Origin: Drosophila persimilis
Taxonomy: Eukaryota > Arthropoda > Insecta > Diptera > Drosophilidae
Reading direction: 5' to 3'
NCBI RefSeq assembly: GCF_003286085.1
Contig: NW_020825294.1
Span: 5,022,001 to 5,086,000 of the forward strand
Length of the DNA stretch: 64,000 bases
Position numbers and translations under genes: made by a program. The notes beneath the pieces were generated by a model. The model was given only the letters and a program-made list of their open reading frames with translations, was not told the origin of the DNA and made no database searches. Positions 48,001 to 58,100 of the stretch are shown one piece after another (positions within the stretch are counted from its first letter, which is position 1; each line of letters opens with the position of its first letter).

Positions 48001-50390
48001 TTTTTACTTCACTTCATTGGGGCATGAGCAATAAAGCGACATGATGGTAAAAGCGATTACCCTCGGACAGACACGCTGTCTGCACCTGCTTTTTGTGGCT
48101 TTTTGCGGGTAAATATTTACCAGAGGCACTCGCCACCTCACACTCACCTGATTGATGATACTGAGACGTCGCTCGAAGCTGAAGGCAATCACGCAGAACA
48201 AGCAAATCGCGATTGAAACAACCGAATGTTGCAGGAAGAATGTCATGCAGACACAGAACGAGGGCGTCACATCGAGGGAGACGAGCAGCCGGAACACGCC
48301 CACAAAATACACACCCAAAATGAGGAGCTTGAAGACCAGCACCAGTATCGAATATCGGAAGATACGGGAATACTTTACGCGCACCCCAATATTGGAGAAG
48401 TTCGTATCGAGACTGTGAAGGATCGTCAGGGTTCCCAGCAGCTTGCAACGTTTCAGGATGGCCGAAGTGTAGATCACAGCACCGGCAATCAGGCCATTGA
48501 AGATCTGCAAACGATCGCCGATGGTAGAGATTTCCGTGCGAAAGAAGTAGCCCACAATGGACTCGCCCTGCCGCAACGATGAGATGTAACAGAAGCCGCA
48601 CAAGCATATGTAGATGAAGATATTGAATACGCCAAAGCAAGACATCTTCAGATAGGATTCCCCCATCTTCCGACGGACCACATGGAACGGCGTCAGTCCG
48701 TACAGAAATGTGAGGAAGAACAATGGACGTAGTGCCTCATAGACCTGCGATGAGATGAAGTACTTGCGCACCCGACGCAGCGCAGTGGACATGACTATCA
48801 GGGGGAAACACAGAACAGCCAACAGCAGGGAGCGTTCACAACCGTCCGGGTGAAAGTGTCAATGCGAACTGGCTCACAAATGGATAACGATGTCCTACGA
48901 AGAATTTAAACGAGCAAACGAGTGGTGGAAGGAGCTGTGGCGAAAATAAAAACAAATGCCGGCAGGCGGAAGTTATGCCCAGCCAGAAGCTCATTATGAT
49001 GTTGCCTGGGATTTGCAACAGCCAGTGGCAGGGCAGGGCAGGGCGGCAGCAACAAGTGTCCCTCTGTGGGAGTCCGTGTCCTTGTTGGAAGAGAACATGG
49101 CCAAGGCGACGACGCCTTGAATTTTATTCATTTGTTTGGCCAGAATGAAAGCTGCCAGCCAGCCAGCATGTGTGTTGTCTGTCTATGTGCGCTTCGTGAC
49201 GGGCAATTCATTATCTTCATTATCGTGTGACACTCGGGTAATCGCATATCTGGTCACACTTCAACTATCCACGAGTGTACTAGGGTACTAGGGGGGCTGG
49301 GCTAGCTATGTAGACAGTGGGATGGGTGAGGTATGGGGTTGTTCCTGGCCATTTGCTTACCATAAGCTAATCAGATTTCTTCTTTTAATTTGCTTCGCAC
49401 AGGGTTTCTCATGGGCATATGTTAGTTAAGACTCTAGTCTGATTGACAGGTGGAATATGATGACAGAAATAGCACAAGGATGGAGATGAACTTTGATTGT
49501 GCTTCATATACTTTAAGCGATAAGTCCAACCAACGACTATAGAATTTCCAAGATGTTGCATGAGGCCCCAAAAAGCATTTCTATGTCACAGCAAATTGAT
49601 GAGTAATGCGAGGCCAAGGGTAGCCCAAAAGAGAATTAAAGAATGGGTGGACCATTCTTGGAGATTTTCTTTATAGTTGCCATATCATCACAATTTAAAC
49701 TCCTCCTTTACATCTACTCACCGTATGCAGATAGTTCAAGCGGCGTTGAACCGTTCGCGTGATTAAAGAAAACATGACAATTGTCATGGATATGGCCATG
49801 AGTTCGTAGACCAGGATGAATATTAGCTGCCAAGAGGCGCGCACCTCCATCTGGGCCAGGCACACCAGACAGGTGACAGTAATAATGGTGTCCAGCAGGG
49901 CAACCAAGGCCAAAACCAAGGTGGCTACTCCAAAGACTGCATTGAAATTGACGGGGTGGCGGAGCCGGTCCAGGCGCCGATCCACCTCCATAACATCCTC
50001 GATGAATCGCTGCAGGTGTCGGCGCAGCAGCAGGGGCATGATGAAGGTAAAGACTGCCGACCAAATTCCACAAATGTTGTGGAGCCGGGTGCTGAACTGC
50101 GAGATCCGATTCCGCATGAAGTAGCCAATTAGGCTCTCGTTGTGGAGATTGATGTACGTGTAACAGTAGGCGAGCAGCACCCATCGGGAGATGGCATTGA
50201 CAAATCCATACCAGGATTGCTGCATCCCGGACTCCCCCTTTGCGCTGTGAGTCACCACGAACGGTGTAATGCCCAGGACATAGGCAATGGCAATCAGCAT
50301 CTGGATGGCTCCGTAGTAGTCACGGGCACTGAGCGCGTCGCCCACCCGCCGCCTGCAGGCCCGATATGACTTCAAACCGCTACGTATCAT
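41263..50390 (-). CDS. Gr28b: Gr28b, gustatory receptor locus with five alternative first exons
   Basis: Five long alternative first exons (ending at 42083, 42962, 44333, 48148 and 49722) each end in phase 0 and can splice to two shared 3' exons, 42023-41463 and 41391-41263. The shared part starts VLKNLSHQWDSH, contains FTAAGLFNIDRTLYFT, and ends with ISGALTTYLIILLQF, which has the TYhhhhhQF signature, then a Cys/Asn-rich tail. Predicted receptors are 444-484 aa with seven membrane segments. In D. melanogaster, Gr28b products act in warmth, light and chemical avoidance and in nutrient sensing, each isoform having its own promoter. The number and order of variable exons match that locus. The introns between variable exons hold a nested Set2-like gene (46.1-47.6 kb) and a 60-bp hairpin (44.1-44.3 kb). 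Confidence 0.95.
42083..42730 (-). CDS. Gr28b: Gr28b alternative first exon A (3'-most)
   Basis: 216 codons starting MWLFNRLVYMARPHDVYTCY. It ends ALNK|GTTAAG, only 59 bp from the shared exon. Membrane segments include LALWLGIVPYYVTS and GMFGIIAILLISLA. The FFLSDISNVIDGLQKVNG stretch aligns with the FxxxIxxxGDxLQ region of the other first exons. It has the shortest intron to the shared exon and probably its own promoter upstream of 42,730. Confidence 0.88.
42962..43612 (-). CDS. Gr28b: Gr28b alternative first exon B
   Basis: 217 codons from MSVALAMSGFWRELFHPRDA; a start at the second Met (residue 7) is equally possible. It ends EALNK|GTGTGA. It includes LLLCTYILGLTPFRL, IVGYFFKSEISQVGESLQKF and a final LLSTVILFGAFLHRLW segment, the family layout for membrane segments 1-4. 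Confidence 0.86.
44134..44276. repeat. 60-bp near-perfect inverted repeat (hairpin) in a Gr28b intron
   Basis: The left arm, 44134-44193, begins TTGCCTCTGGAATAAACTTG. The right arm, 44217-44276, is its reverse complement over 60 bp with one mismatch (CCCCC versus TTTTGGGG region). The loop is 23 nt (44194-44216). Both strands could form a long stem. It lies between Gr28b first exons B and C. Confidence 0.9.
44333..45097 (-). CDS. Gr28b: Gr28b alternative first exon C
   Basis: 255 codons from the first ATG (MWSLASVAGRSSNGADTTRI). A start at the internal MEAGKDTDTVEIE would remove 20 residues and look more like a usual receptor N terminus. The core has YECLRPVFHVTYWHGLTSFY, ASYFFRSRITYFGDMMQI and a last segment before MVNK|GTAAGG. 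It is longer than the other first exons because of its hydrophilic N terminus. A 60-bp hairpin lies 56 bp past its donor. Confidence 0.85.
45098..46088 (-). other. Gr28b intron DNA, no gene except traces near 46.0 kb
   Basis: Upstream region of first exon C. No supported gene is seen. At about 46,020-46,085 on the minus strand is a third trace of the small-ORF motif (SAHPKLLIGAMDKEC) without a clear start codon. Confidence 0.45.
46020..46085 (-). pseudogene. Third trace of the small ORF motif (AHPKLLIGAM), no start
   Basis: The minus-strand frame reads ISKIKYSAHPKLLIGAMDKE and continues to a stop after about 21 more codons, with no Met-initiated start that resembles copies 1 and 2. The nucleotide match to 18,571-18,610 is high over about 40 bp (CCATAGCACCAATCAGCAAT in plus-strand reading). 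It ends about 50 bp before the ATG of the Set2-like gene, which runs the other way. Confidence 0.5.
46134..47570 (+). CDS. Set2-like histone H3 Lys36 methyltransferase, intronless, nested in Gr28b
   Basis: Predicted SAM-dependent methyltransferase for H3K36, related to fly Set2 and human SETD2. One uninterrupted frame of 478 aa; earlier in-frame ATG 46,089 and later 46,140 are alternatives. Order: basic N-terminal region (RRSHRIKQKTQRPKV), a segment with MLANTEAINEQFLRSEGL, AWS domain (about 120-170; MECNCYL, CGSGCINRMLMIECGPLC, CTNKRFQ), SET domain (about 175-295) with EKKGCGI, HYYFMALRGG, ISRFMNHSCDPNAETQKW and ITFDYRY, then post-SET CYCEAANCRGWLG. The NHSCxPN and FDY motifs and zinc cysteines are all kept, so catalysis is likely. 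The long Set2 N terminus and the C-terminal WW/SRI regions are missing. Past residue 330 the frame becomes Arg-rich and less protein-like, and another frame (47,363-47,626) reads better, so the C terminus may be frameshifted. Lack of introns and position in a Gr28b intron on the opposite strand indicate a retrocopy. Confidence 0.85.
   Translation: MKMRALSVYPGPCFSARPNQDDSPTAFNLLGYNEDGGGGGGVRRSHRIKQKTQRPKVSQGSVISFNPPSISMEDQMAMLANTEAINEQFLRSEGLFTFQLLRENQYRCSRQVSQENAEMECNCYLTGDEEAQSEEYLFCGSGCINRMLMIECGPLCSNGERCTNKRFQLNQCWPCRVFRTEKKGCGISAELAIPAGEFIMEYVGEVIDSAEFERRQHRYAEGRNRHYYFMALRGGAIIDATMGGNISRFMNHSCDPNAETQKWTVNGELRIGLFSVKSIMPGEEITFDYRYQPYDRIAQPCYCEAANCRGWLGYANPKRTKVGSTAFAGIRTRKLPIRTSGNNNICSITAQPKANNPTEGQPRAEIFRHPETGGTMQPHHGSLCKEQSPSSRVAQDEADKPPCPSHTTRRWASGSPELNDQDTTCVGYKMLVKAWKLCRHIGIVIRSLRWAFTSYRTKYRCATPPPSRRRRRRRISCR
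47571..48147 (+). other. 3' UTR of the Set2-like gene, with poly(A) signal at 47,947
   Basis: A/T-rich noncoding DNA follows the stop codon. AATAAA at 47,947-47,952 would end the transcript near 47,970. The minus-strand donor of Gr28b first exon D is at 48,148, so the two transcripts would run toward each other but not overlap in mature exons. Confidence 0.4.
48148..48792 (-). CDS. Gr28b: Gr28b alternative first exon D
   Basis: 215 codons from MSTALRRVRKYFISSQVYEA. An upstream in-frame ATG at 48,822 would add ten residues, but the downstream start matches the usual beginning of the family better. It ends IINQ|GTGAGT. It includes LRPLFFLTFLYGLTPFHVV, IVGYFFRTEISTIGDRLQIF and LLILGVYFVGVFRLLVSL. 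Splicing to the shared exons removes a ~6.1-kb intron that contains exons A-C and the Set2-like gene. Confidence 0.87.
48793..49721 (-). other. Gr28b intron / promoter region of first exon D, no gene
   Basis: It has a GGCAGGGCAGGGC repeat near 49,026-49,043 and otherwise unremarkable DNA. No RNA gene or ORF can be supported. Confidence 0.4.
49722..50390 (-). CDS. Gr28b: Gr28b alternative first exon E (5'-most)
   Basis: 223 codons starting MIRSGLKSYRACRRRVGDAL. It ends NYLHT|GTGAGT. It includes IQMLIAIAYVLGITPFVVT, LIGYFMRNRISQFSTRLHN and a LVLALVALLDTIITVTCLVC segment. It is the most diverged of the five first exons in its last 40 residues, but it keeps phase and the membrane layout. It would use an ~7.7-kb intron to the shared exon. 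Confidence 0.86.
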
Positions 50391-50936
50391 GGGTAAACTC
50401 CGACTAAGTGTCGATCCGCGGCATACTTTTGTGCGACTCTGTCTAATTTAAGTTATCGCCGGAGTGCTTCTCCATATCGCAGATTAAAATGCATATCTCG
50501 GTACGGCACTGTTGGTGTATGGCTGCGGCTGCCATGGCAACAAGTTTAATTTGTAATACCTGATAGAATCGTTGCCCCCCCCCGCGACGTTATCTAGTTC
50601 GTTTCACCAATTAAGGAGGGTACTTAATTCATAATATGATGGGCTTAGTTCAAGTGGAAGGAATAATGTGCATATAATATAATATAATACATAGGCGCAC
50701 AGTAAAAAACAGGGAACGAGCATGGGCTACACAGTAAAATATCATTGAACTGCAGTTTTAATAGGTATGATATTCAGGCAATAATCATATTGATTTGTAA
50801 TGTTACAGATTGTCTTTTTACCAGCAACAAATAAAGAGTGTTTCCCGCACAACACGCGCAACTTCAGTCGAGACTCCGACCCTTCTGGTATTGTACAGTT
50901 CTTGATTCTGATTCTGATGCTGGCGAGTAACTCGAT
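50391..50936. other. Intergenic between Gr28b and the small cysteine-rich gene
   Basis: The upstream region of first exon E. It has a C-run near 50,575-50,583 and an ATAATATAAT repeat near 50,676-50,690. No gene is seen. Confidence 0.4.
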
Positions 50937-51344
50937 TTACAGAGAATCATCGGGTGTCTTACGGATCTCAGATCTAGGATCCCAGGTCAAATCAGATTCC
51001 TTGATCTTGTCGCGACTCGCCGAACAGTAGGGACACTGGCGAAAGTCCATCAGGAAAGTCTCCTGTGGGCACATGTGATGTTAGACCATAACCAAAAGTA
51101 AAGAAAGACCTAGGAAAGAACTCACCATTGGATGCTTCTCGCATATTGTGGCAACACGTCCACGGAAGTGGTGGCGGCAGCGACTACACTCGAGGCGCTT
51201 CATCGGACGCTCACATATGCATTTCTTAACAATGTCACTCTTCGATTCCACATCGGCGTTGTCGGCGCTCAAAAATGGGTATTTTCTGACCTGCATGTTA
51301 TTCTTCTGGCCAAGAATCTTTCGTGCCGGACATCGGTATGACAC
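50937..51344 (-). CDS. Small cysteine-rich, putative zinc-binding protein, 114 aa
   Basis: Two exons on the minus strand, 51344-51126 and 51062-50937 (TAA), join in phase 0 across a 63-bp intron with good GTGAGT and CCCACAG ends. The protein starts MSYRCPARKILGQKNNMQVR. The cysteines pair as CIC...LECSRC...TIC...QCPYC. The CxxC pairs (CSRC, CPYC) with CICERP and an intervening His (CRHHF) suggest one or two zinc ribbons. It ends in an acidic, polar tail. I do not recognise the family with certainty. The coherent splice, small intron and stable composition make it a real gene. The start lies near 51.34 kb, with no alternative ATG upstream in frame. Confidence 0.7.
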
Positions 51345-52146
51345 GTCATGCAGCGAAGCTCCGTTCAGATTTACGTAAATCGAGTTAAGACGGGTGAAAA
51401 TTGCGTTTTGATCTGTTCCCTCTTATACCGGAATGGTAAGAAAAATTAGCCCCACCGCACTCTTGTGTTCAATGAAAGGCTTACCCATTTTTCTTCTGAT
51501 TTATAACACGACTTTATGTTCAGCAATAAGAATAAATCCGACCTCAACTAATGCTTGATTGAATGTTCCGAATTACAACCTACTTTACACAGCTTACTTA
51601 TCCAATGCAAATCACCTCGAGAATTTTCTAAGCTCAAATACAAATGACGCCTTTTGCAAAGCCTACTTTAATTTCCAAGTAACGGGGCTGCTGAACGTTA
51701 ATTGAATACCGATGATCCCAGCTCCCGAAAGAGATTACGAATTGTTTATTCCTTATGAGAGCATATTTCATGATATATGTATTATCTCGGATAAGCGGCC
51801 CGAGGCTTTAACCTTCTCTTTTCCGTGTCCTGCGCCTCTCTGTTGATTTTCCCACTTTAAATCAGTTGTCGCGCGCTCCCTCTTTTTGAACTCATTTTGC
51901 TGTTGCCGGATCGATACTGCATCCGCGATTTACCTACCCACATTTTTACGATTTACGACGTACTTTGCGATCTTCTCCTCCAGCCCCGCCAGGTAAAGTT
52001 ATTAAGTAATAATTTATTCATTTACTTTATTTAAGTCTTCCTTTCAATTTAGCAGGTTGCCCCATCGTGTGGCCCGGAATTCCTCTTGCGTGCACGCGGA
52101 CAATTATGCCGCACTCCGATCGGCTGCCGTATCGCTGAGACATAGC
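51345..52146 (+). other. Left flank of the satellite, with inverted pieces of satellite sequence and an intron-like block
   Basis: The region 51,942-51,958 is the reverse complement of a 17-mer in the satellite short units (for example near 54,056). The region 52,116-52,140 is a perfect reverse complement of 25 bp of the regular unit (for example near 53,340). Between them, CCAG|GTAAAG at 51,993 and TTTAGCAG ending at 52,054 have the form of a 62-bp intron on the plus strand. Spliced, the frame would read PPGCPIVWPGIPLACTRTIM and then stop at the array edge. Confidence 0.5.
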
Positions 52147-55100
52147 CATTTTTTCACGATTTTCGCAAAAAATCATTAAATTTTCAAAAAATCGGCCTCA
52201 TTTCCGATGTCGAGATTTTGATGGCAATCGACAGGCAGGATCCCCACTGTCCTGGGAGAGTGGGTCCTGCACCGATCTGACCCTATTTGTGTGAGATATA
52301 GCATTCCGAAGATTGGGATGTGCATATGTATCTTTGAGATACTGGTTTTTCTGCACTCTATATCTCAGCGATACGGCAGTCGATCGGGGAGTGGCATGTC
52401 CTTTCGTGATCGGGAGAGTCCTGCCTGTCGACTGCCATCCGAAAAAGGGACATCCATTATTTCACGATTTTCGCAAAAAATCATGATGGTTACATCATTA
52501 AATTTTCAAAAAATCGGCCTTATTTCCGAAGTGGAGATTTTTATGGCAATCGACAGGCAGGATTCCCACTGTCCTGGGAGAGTGGGTCCTGCACCGATCT
52601 GACCCTATTTGTGTGAGATATAGCATTCCGAAGATTGGGATGTGCATATGTATCTTTGAGATACTGGTTTTTCTGCACTCTATATCTCAGCGATACGGCA
52701 GTCGATCGGGGAGTGGCATGTCTTTTCGTGATCGGGAGAGTCCTGCCTGTCGACTGCCATCCGAAAAAGGGACATCCATTTTTTCACGATTTTCGCAAAA
52801 AATCATGATGGTTACATCATTAAATTTTCAAAAAATCGGCCTCATTTCCGAAGTGGAGATTTTGATGGCAGTCGACAGGCAGGATCCCCACTGTCCTGGG
52901 AGAGTGGGTCCTGTACCGATCTGGCTCTCTTTGTGTGAGATATAGCATTCCGAAGATTGGGATGTGCATATGTATCTTTGAGATACTGGTTTTTCTGCAC
53001 TCTATATCTCAGCGATACGGCAGTCGATCGGGGAGTGGCATGTCTTTTGATCATGTCTTTATGATTAGGAGAGTCCTGCCTGTCGACTGCCATCCGAAAA
53101 AAGGACATCCATTTTTTCACGATTTTCGCAAAAAATCATGATGGTTACATCATTAAATTTTCAAAAAATCGGCCTCATTTCCGAAGTGGAGATTTTGATG
53201 GCAGTCGACAGGCAGGATCCCCACTGTCCTGGGAGAGTGGGTCCTGTACCGATCTGGCTCTCTTTGTGTGAGATATAGCATTCCGAAGATTGGGATGTGC
53301 ATATGTATCTTTGAGATACTGGTTTTTCTGCACTCTATATCTCAGCGATACGGCAGCCGATCGGGGCGTGGCATGTCTCTTTCTGATCAGAAGAGTCCTG
53401 CCTGTCGACTGCCATCCGAAAAAGGGACATCCATTTTTTCACGATTTTCGCAAAAAATCATGATGGTTACATCATTAAATTTTCAAAAAATCGGCCTCAT
53501 TTCCGAAGTGGAGATTTTGATGGCAGTCGACAGGCAGGATCCCCACTGTCCTGGGAGAGTGGGTCCTGTACCGATCTGGCTCTCTTTGTGTGAGATATAG
53601 CATTCCGAAGATTGGGATGTGCATATGTATCTTTGAGATACTGGTTTTTCTGCACTCTATATCTCAGCGATACGGCAGTCGATCGGGGAGTGGCATGTCT
53701 TTTGATCATGTCTTTATGATTAGGAGAGTCCTGCCTGTCGACTGCCATCCGAAAAAAGGACATCCATTTTTTCACGATTTTCGCAAAAAATCATGATGGT
53801 TACATCATTAAATTTTCAAAAAATCGGCCTCATTTCCGATGTCGAGATTTCGATGGCAGTCGACAGGCAGGATCCCCACTGTCCTGGGAGAGTGGGTCCT
53901 GCACCGATCTGACCCTATTTGTGTGAGATATAGCATTCCGAAGATTGGGATGTGCATATCTTTGAGATACTGGTTTTTCTGCACTCTATATCTCAGGGAT
54001 ACGGCATGGAAGATATGGGTCTGAATAATAGCGTAGAAGGGGAGTCATTCCGTAATTCGTAAATCGTAAAAATCAGATCAAGTTGATTCAAGACCTCCTC
54101 GTGTCGACAGGCAGGATCCCCACTGTCCTGGGAGAGTGGGTCCTGCACCGATCTGACCCTATTTGTGTGAGATATAGCATTCCGAAGATTTGGACGTGCA
54201 TATGTATCTTTGAGATACTGGTTTTTCTGCACTCTATATCTCAGCGATACGGCAGTCGATCGGGGCGTGGCATGTCTTTTCGTGATCGGGAGACTCCTGC
54301 CTGTCGACTGCCATCCGAAAAAGGGACATCCATTTTTTCACGATTTTCGCAAAAAATCATGATGGTTACATCATTAAATTTTCAAAAAATCGGCCTCATT
54401 TCCGAAGTGGAGATTTTGATGGCAGTCGACAGGCAGGATCCCCACTGTCCTGGGAGAGTGGGTCCTGCACCGATCTGACCCTATTTGTGTGAGATATAGC
54501 ATTCCGAAGATTTGGACGTGCATATGTATCTTTGAGATACTGGTTTTTCTGCACTCTATATCTCAGCGATACGGCAGTCGATCGGGGAGTTGCATGTCCT
54601 TTCGTGATCGGGAGAGTCCTGCCTGTCGACTGCCATCCGAAAAAAGGACATCCATTTTTTCACGATTTTCGCAAAAAATCATGATGGTTACATCATTAAA
54701 TTTTCAAAAAATCGGCCTCATTTCCGATGTCGAGATTTCGATGGCAGTCGACAGGCAGGATCCCCACTGTCCTGGGAGAGTGGGTCCTGCACCGATCTGA
54801 CCCTATTTGTGTGAGATATAGCATTCCGAAGATTGGGATGTGCATATCTTTGAGATACTGGTTTTTCTGCACTCTATATCTCAGCGATACGGCAGTCGAT
54901 CGGGGCGTGGCATGCCTTTTGATCATGTCTTTATGATTAGGAGAGTCCTGCCTGTCGAGTGTCATCCGAAAAAGGGACATCCATTTTTTCACGATTTTCG
55001 CAAAAAATCATGATGGTTACATCATTAAATTTTCAAAAAATCGGCCTCATTTCCGAAGTGGAGATTTTGATGGCAGTTGACAGGCAGGATTCCCACTGTC

Positions 55101-58100
55101 CTGGGACAGATTTTGATGGCAGTCGACAGGCAGGATCCCCACTGTCCTGGGAGAGTGGGTCCTGCACCGATCTGACCCTATTTGTGTGAGATATAGCATT
55201 CCGAAGATTTGGATGTGCATATCTTTAAGATACTGGTTTTTCTGCACTCTATATCTCAGCGATACGGCAGTCGATCGGGGAGTGGCATGTCTTTTCGTGA
55301 TCGGGAGAGTCCTGCCTGTCGACTGCCATCCGAAAAAAGGACATCCATTATTTCACGATTTTCGCAAAAAATCATGATGGTTACATCATTAAATTTTCAA
55401 AAAATCGGCCTCATTTCCGAAGTGGAGATTTTGATGGCAGTCGACAGGCAGGATCCCCACTGTCCTGGGAGAGTGGGTCCTGTACCGATCTGGCTCTCTT
55501 TGTGTGAGATATAGCATTCCGAAGATTGGGATGTGCATATGTATCTTTGAGATACTGGTTTTTCTGCACTCTATATCTCAGCGATACGGCAGCCGATCGG
55601 GGCGTGGCATGTCTCTTTCTGATCAGAAGAGTCCTGCCTGTCGACTGCCATCCGAAAAAGGGACATCCATTTTTTCACGATTTTCGCAAAAAATCATGAT
55701 GGTTACATCATTAAATTTTCAAAAAATCGGCCTCATTTCCGAAGTGGAGATTTTGATGGCAGTCGACAGGCAGGATCCCCACTGTCCTGGGAGAGTGGGT
55801 CCTGTACCGATCTGGCTCTCTTTGTGTGAGATATAGCATTCCGAAGATTGGGATGTGCATATGTATCTTTGAGATACTGGTTTTTCTGCACTCTATATCT
55901 CAGCGATACGGCAGTCGATCGGGGAGTGGCATGTCTTTTGATCATGTCTTTATGATTAGGAGAGTCCTGCCTGTCGACTGCCATCCGAAAAAAGGACATC
56001 CATTTTTTCACGATTTTCGCAAAAAATCATGATGGTTACATCATTACTCTATATCTCAGGGATACGGCATGGAAGATATGGGTCTGAATAATAGCGTAGA
56101 AGGGGAGTCATTCCGTAATTCGTAAATCGTAAAAATCAGATCAAGTTGATTCAAGACCTCCTCGTGTCGACAGGCAGGATCCCCACTGTCCTGGGAGAGT
56201 GGGTCCTGCACCGATCTGACCCTATTTGTGTGAGATATAGCATTCCGAAGATTTGGACGTGCATATGTATCTTTGAGATACTGGTTTTTCTGCACTCTAT
56301 ATCTCAGCGATACGGCAGTCGATCGGGGCGTGGCATGTCTTTTCGTGATCGGGAGACTCCTGCCTGTCGACTGCCATCCGAAAAAGGGACATCCATTTTT
56401 TCACGATTTTCGCAAAAAATCATGATGGTTACATCATTAAATTTTCAAAAAATCGGCCTCATTTCCGAAGTGGAGATTTTGATGGCAGTCGACAGGCAGG
56501 ATCCCCACTGTCCTGGGAGAGTGGGTCCTGCACCGATCTGACCCTATTTGTGTGAGATATAGCATTCCGAAGATTGGGATGTGCATATGTATCTTTGAGA
56601 TACTGGTTTTTCTGCACTCTATATCTCAGCGATACGGCAGTCGATCGGGGAGTTGCATGTCCTTTCGTGATCGGGAGAGTCCTGCCTGTCGACTGCCATC
56701 CGAAAAAAGGACATCCATTTTTTCACGATTTTCGCAAAAAATCATGATGGTTACATCATTAAATTTTCAAAAAATCGGCCTCATTTCCGATGTCGAGATT
56801 TCGATGGCAGTCGACAGGCAGGATCCCCACTGTCCTGGGAGAGTGGGTCCTGCACCGATCTGACCCTATTTGTGTGAGATATAGCATTCCGAAGATTGGG
56901 ATGTGCATATCTTTGAGATACTGGTTTTTCTGCACTCTATATCTCAGCGATACGGCAGTCGATCGGGGCGTGGCATGCCTTTTGATCATGTCTTTATGAT
57001 TAGGAGAGTCCTGCCTGTCGAGTGCCATCCGGAAAAAGGACATCCATTTTTTGACGATTTTCGCAAAAAATCATGATGGTTACATCATTAAATTTTCAAA
57101 AAATCGGCCTCATTTCCGATGTCGAGATTTCGATGGCAGTCGACAGGCAGGATCCCCACTGTCCTGGGAGAGTGGGTCCTGCACCGATCTGACCCTATTT
57201 GTGTGAGATATAGCATTCCGAAGATTTGGATGTGCATATCTTTGAGATACTGGTTTTTCTGCACTCTATATCTCAGGGATACGGCATGGAAGATATGGGT
57301 CTGAATAATAGCGTAGAAGGGGAGTCATTCCGTAATTCGTAAATCGTAAAAATCAGATCAAGTTGATTCAAGACCTCCTCGTGTCGACAGGCAGGATCCC
57401 CACTGTCCTGGGAGAGTGGGTCCTGCACCGATCTGACCCTATTTGTGTGAGATATAGCATTCCGAAGATAGGGATGTGCATATGTATCTTTGAGATACTG
57501 GTTTTTCTGCACTCTATATCTCAGCGATACGGCAGCCAATCGGGGAGTGGCATGTCCTTTCGTGATCGGGAGACTCCTGCCTGTCGACTGCCATCCGAAA
57601 AAAGGACATCCATTTTTTGACGATTTTCGCAAAAAATCATGATGGTTACATCATTAAATTTTCAAAAAATCGGCCTCATTTCCGATGTCGAGATTTCGAT
57701 GGCAGTCGACAGGCAGGATCCCCACTGTCCTGGGAGAGTGGGTCCTGCACCGATCTGACCCTATTTGTGTGAGATATAGCATTCCGAAGATTGGGATGTG
57801 CATATCTTTGAGATACTGGTTTTTCTGCACTCTATATCTCAGCGATACGGCAGTCGATCGGGGCGTGGCATCTTTTGATCATGTCTTTATGATTAGGAGA
57901 GTCCTGCCTGTCGAGTGCCATCCGAAAAAAGGACATCCATTTTTTGACGATTTTCGCAAAAAATCATGATGGTTACATCATTAAATTTTCAAAAAATCGG
58001 CCTCATTTCCGATGTCGAGATTTCGATGGCAGTCGACAGGCGGATCCCCACTGTCCTGGGAGAGTGGGTCCTGCACCGATCTGACCCTATTTGTGTGAGA

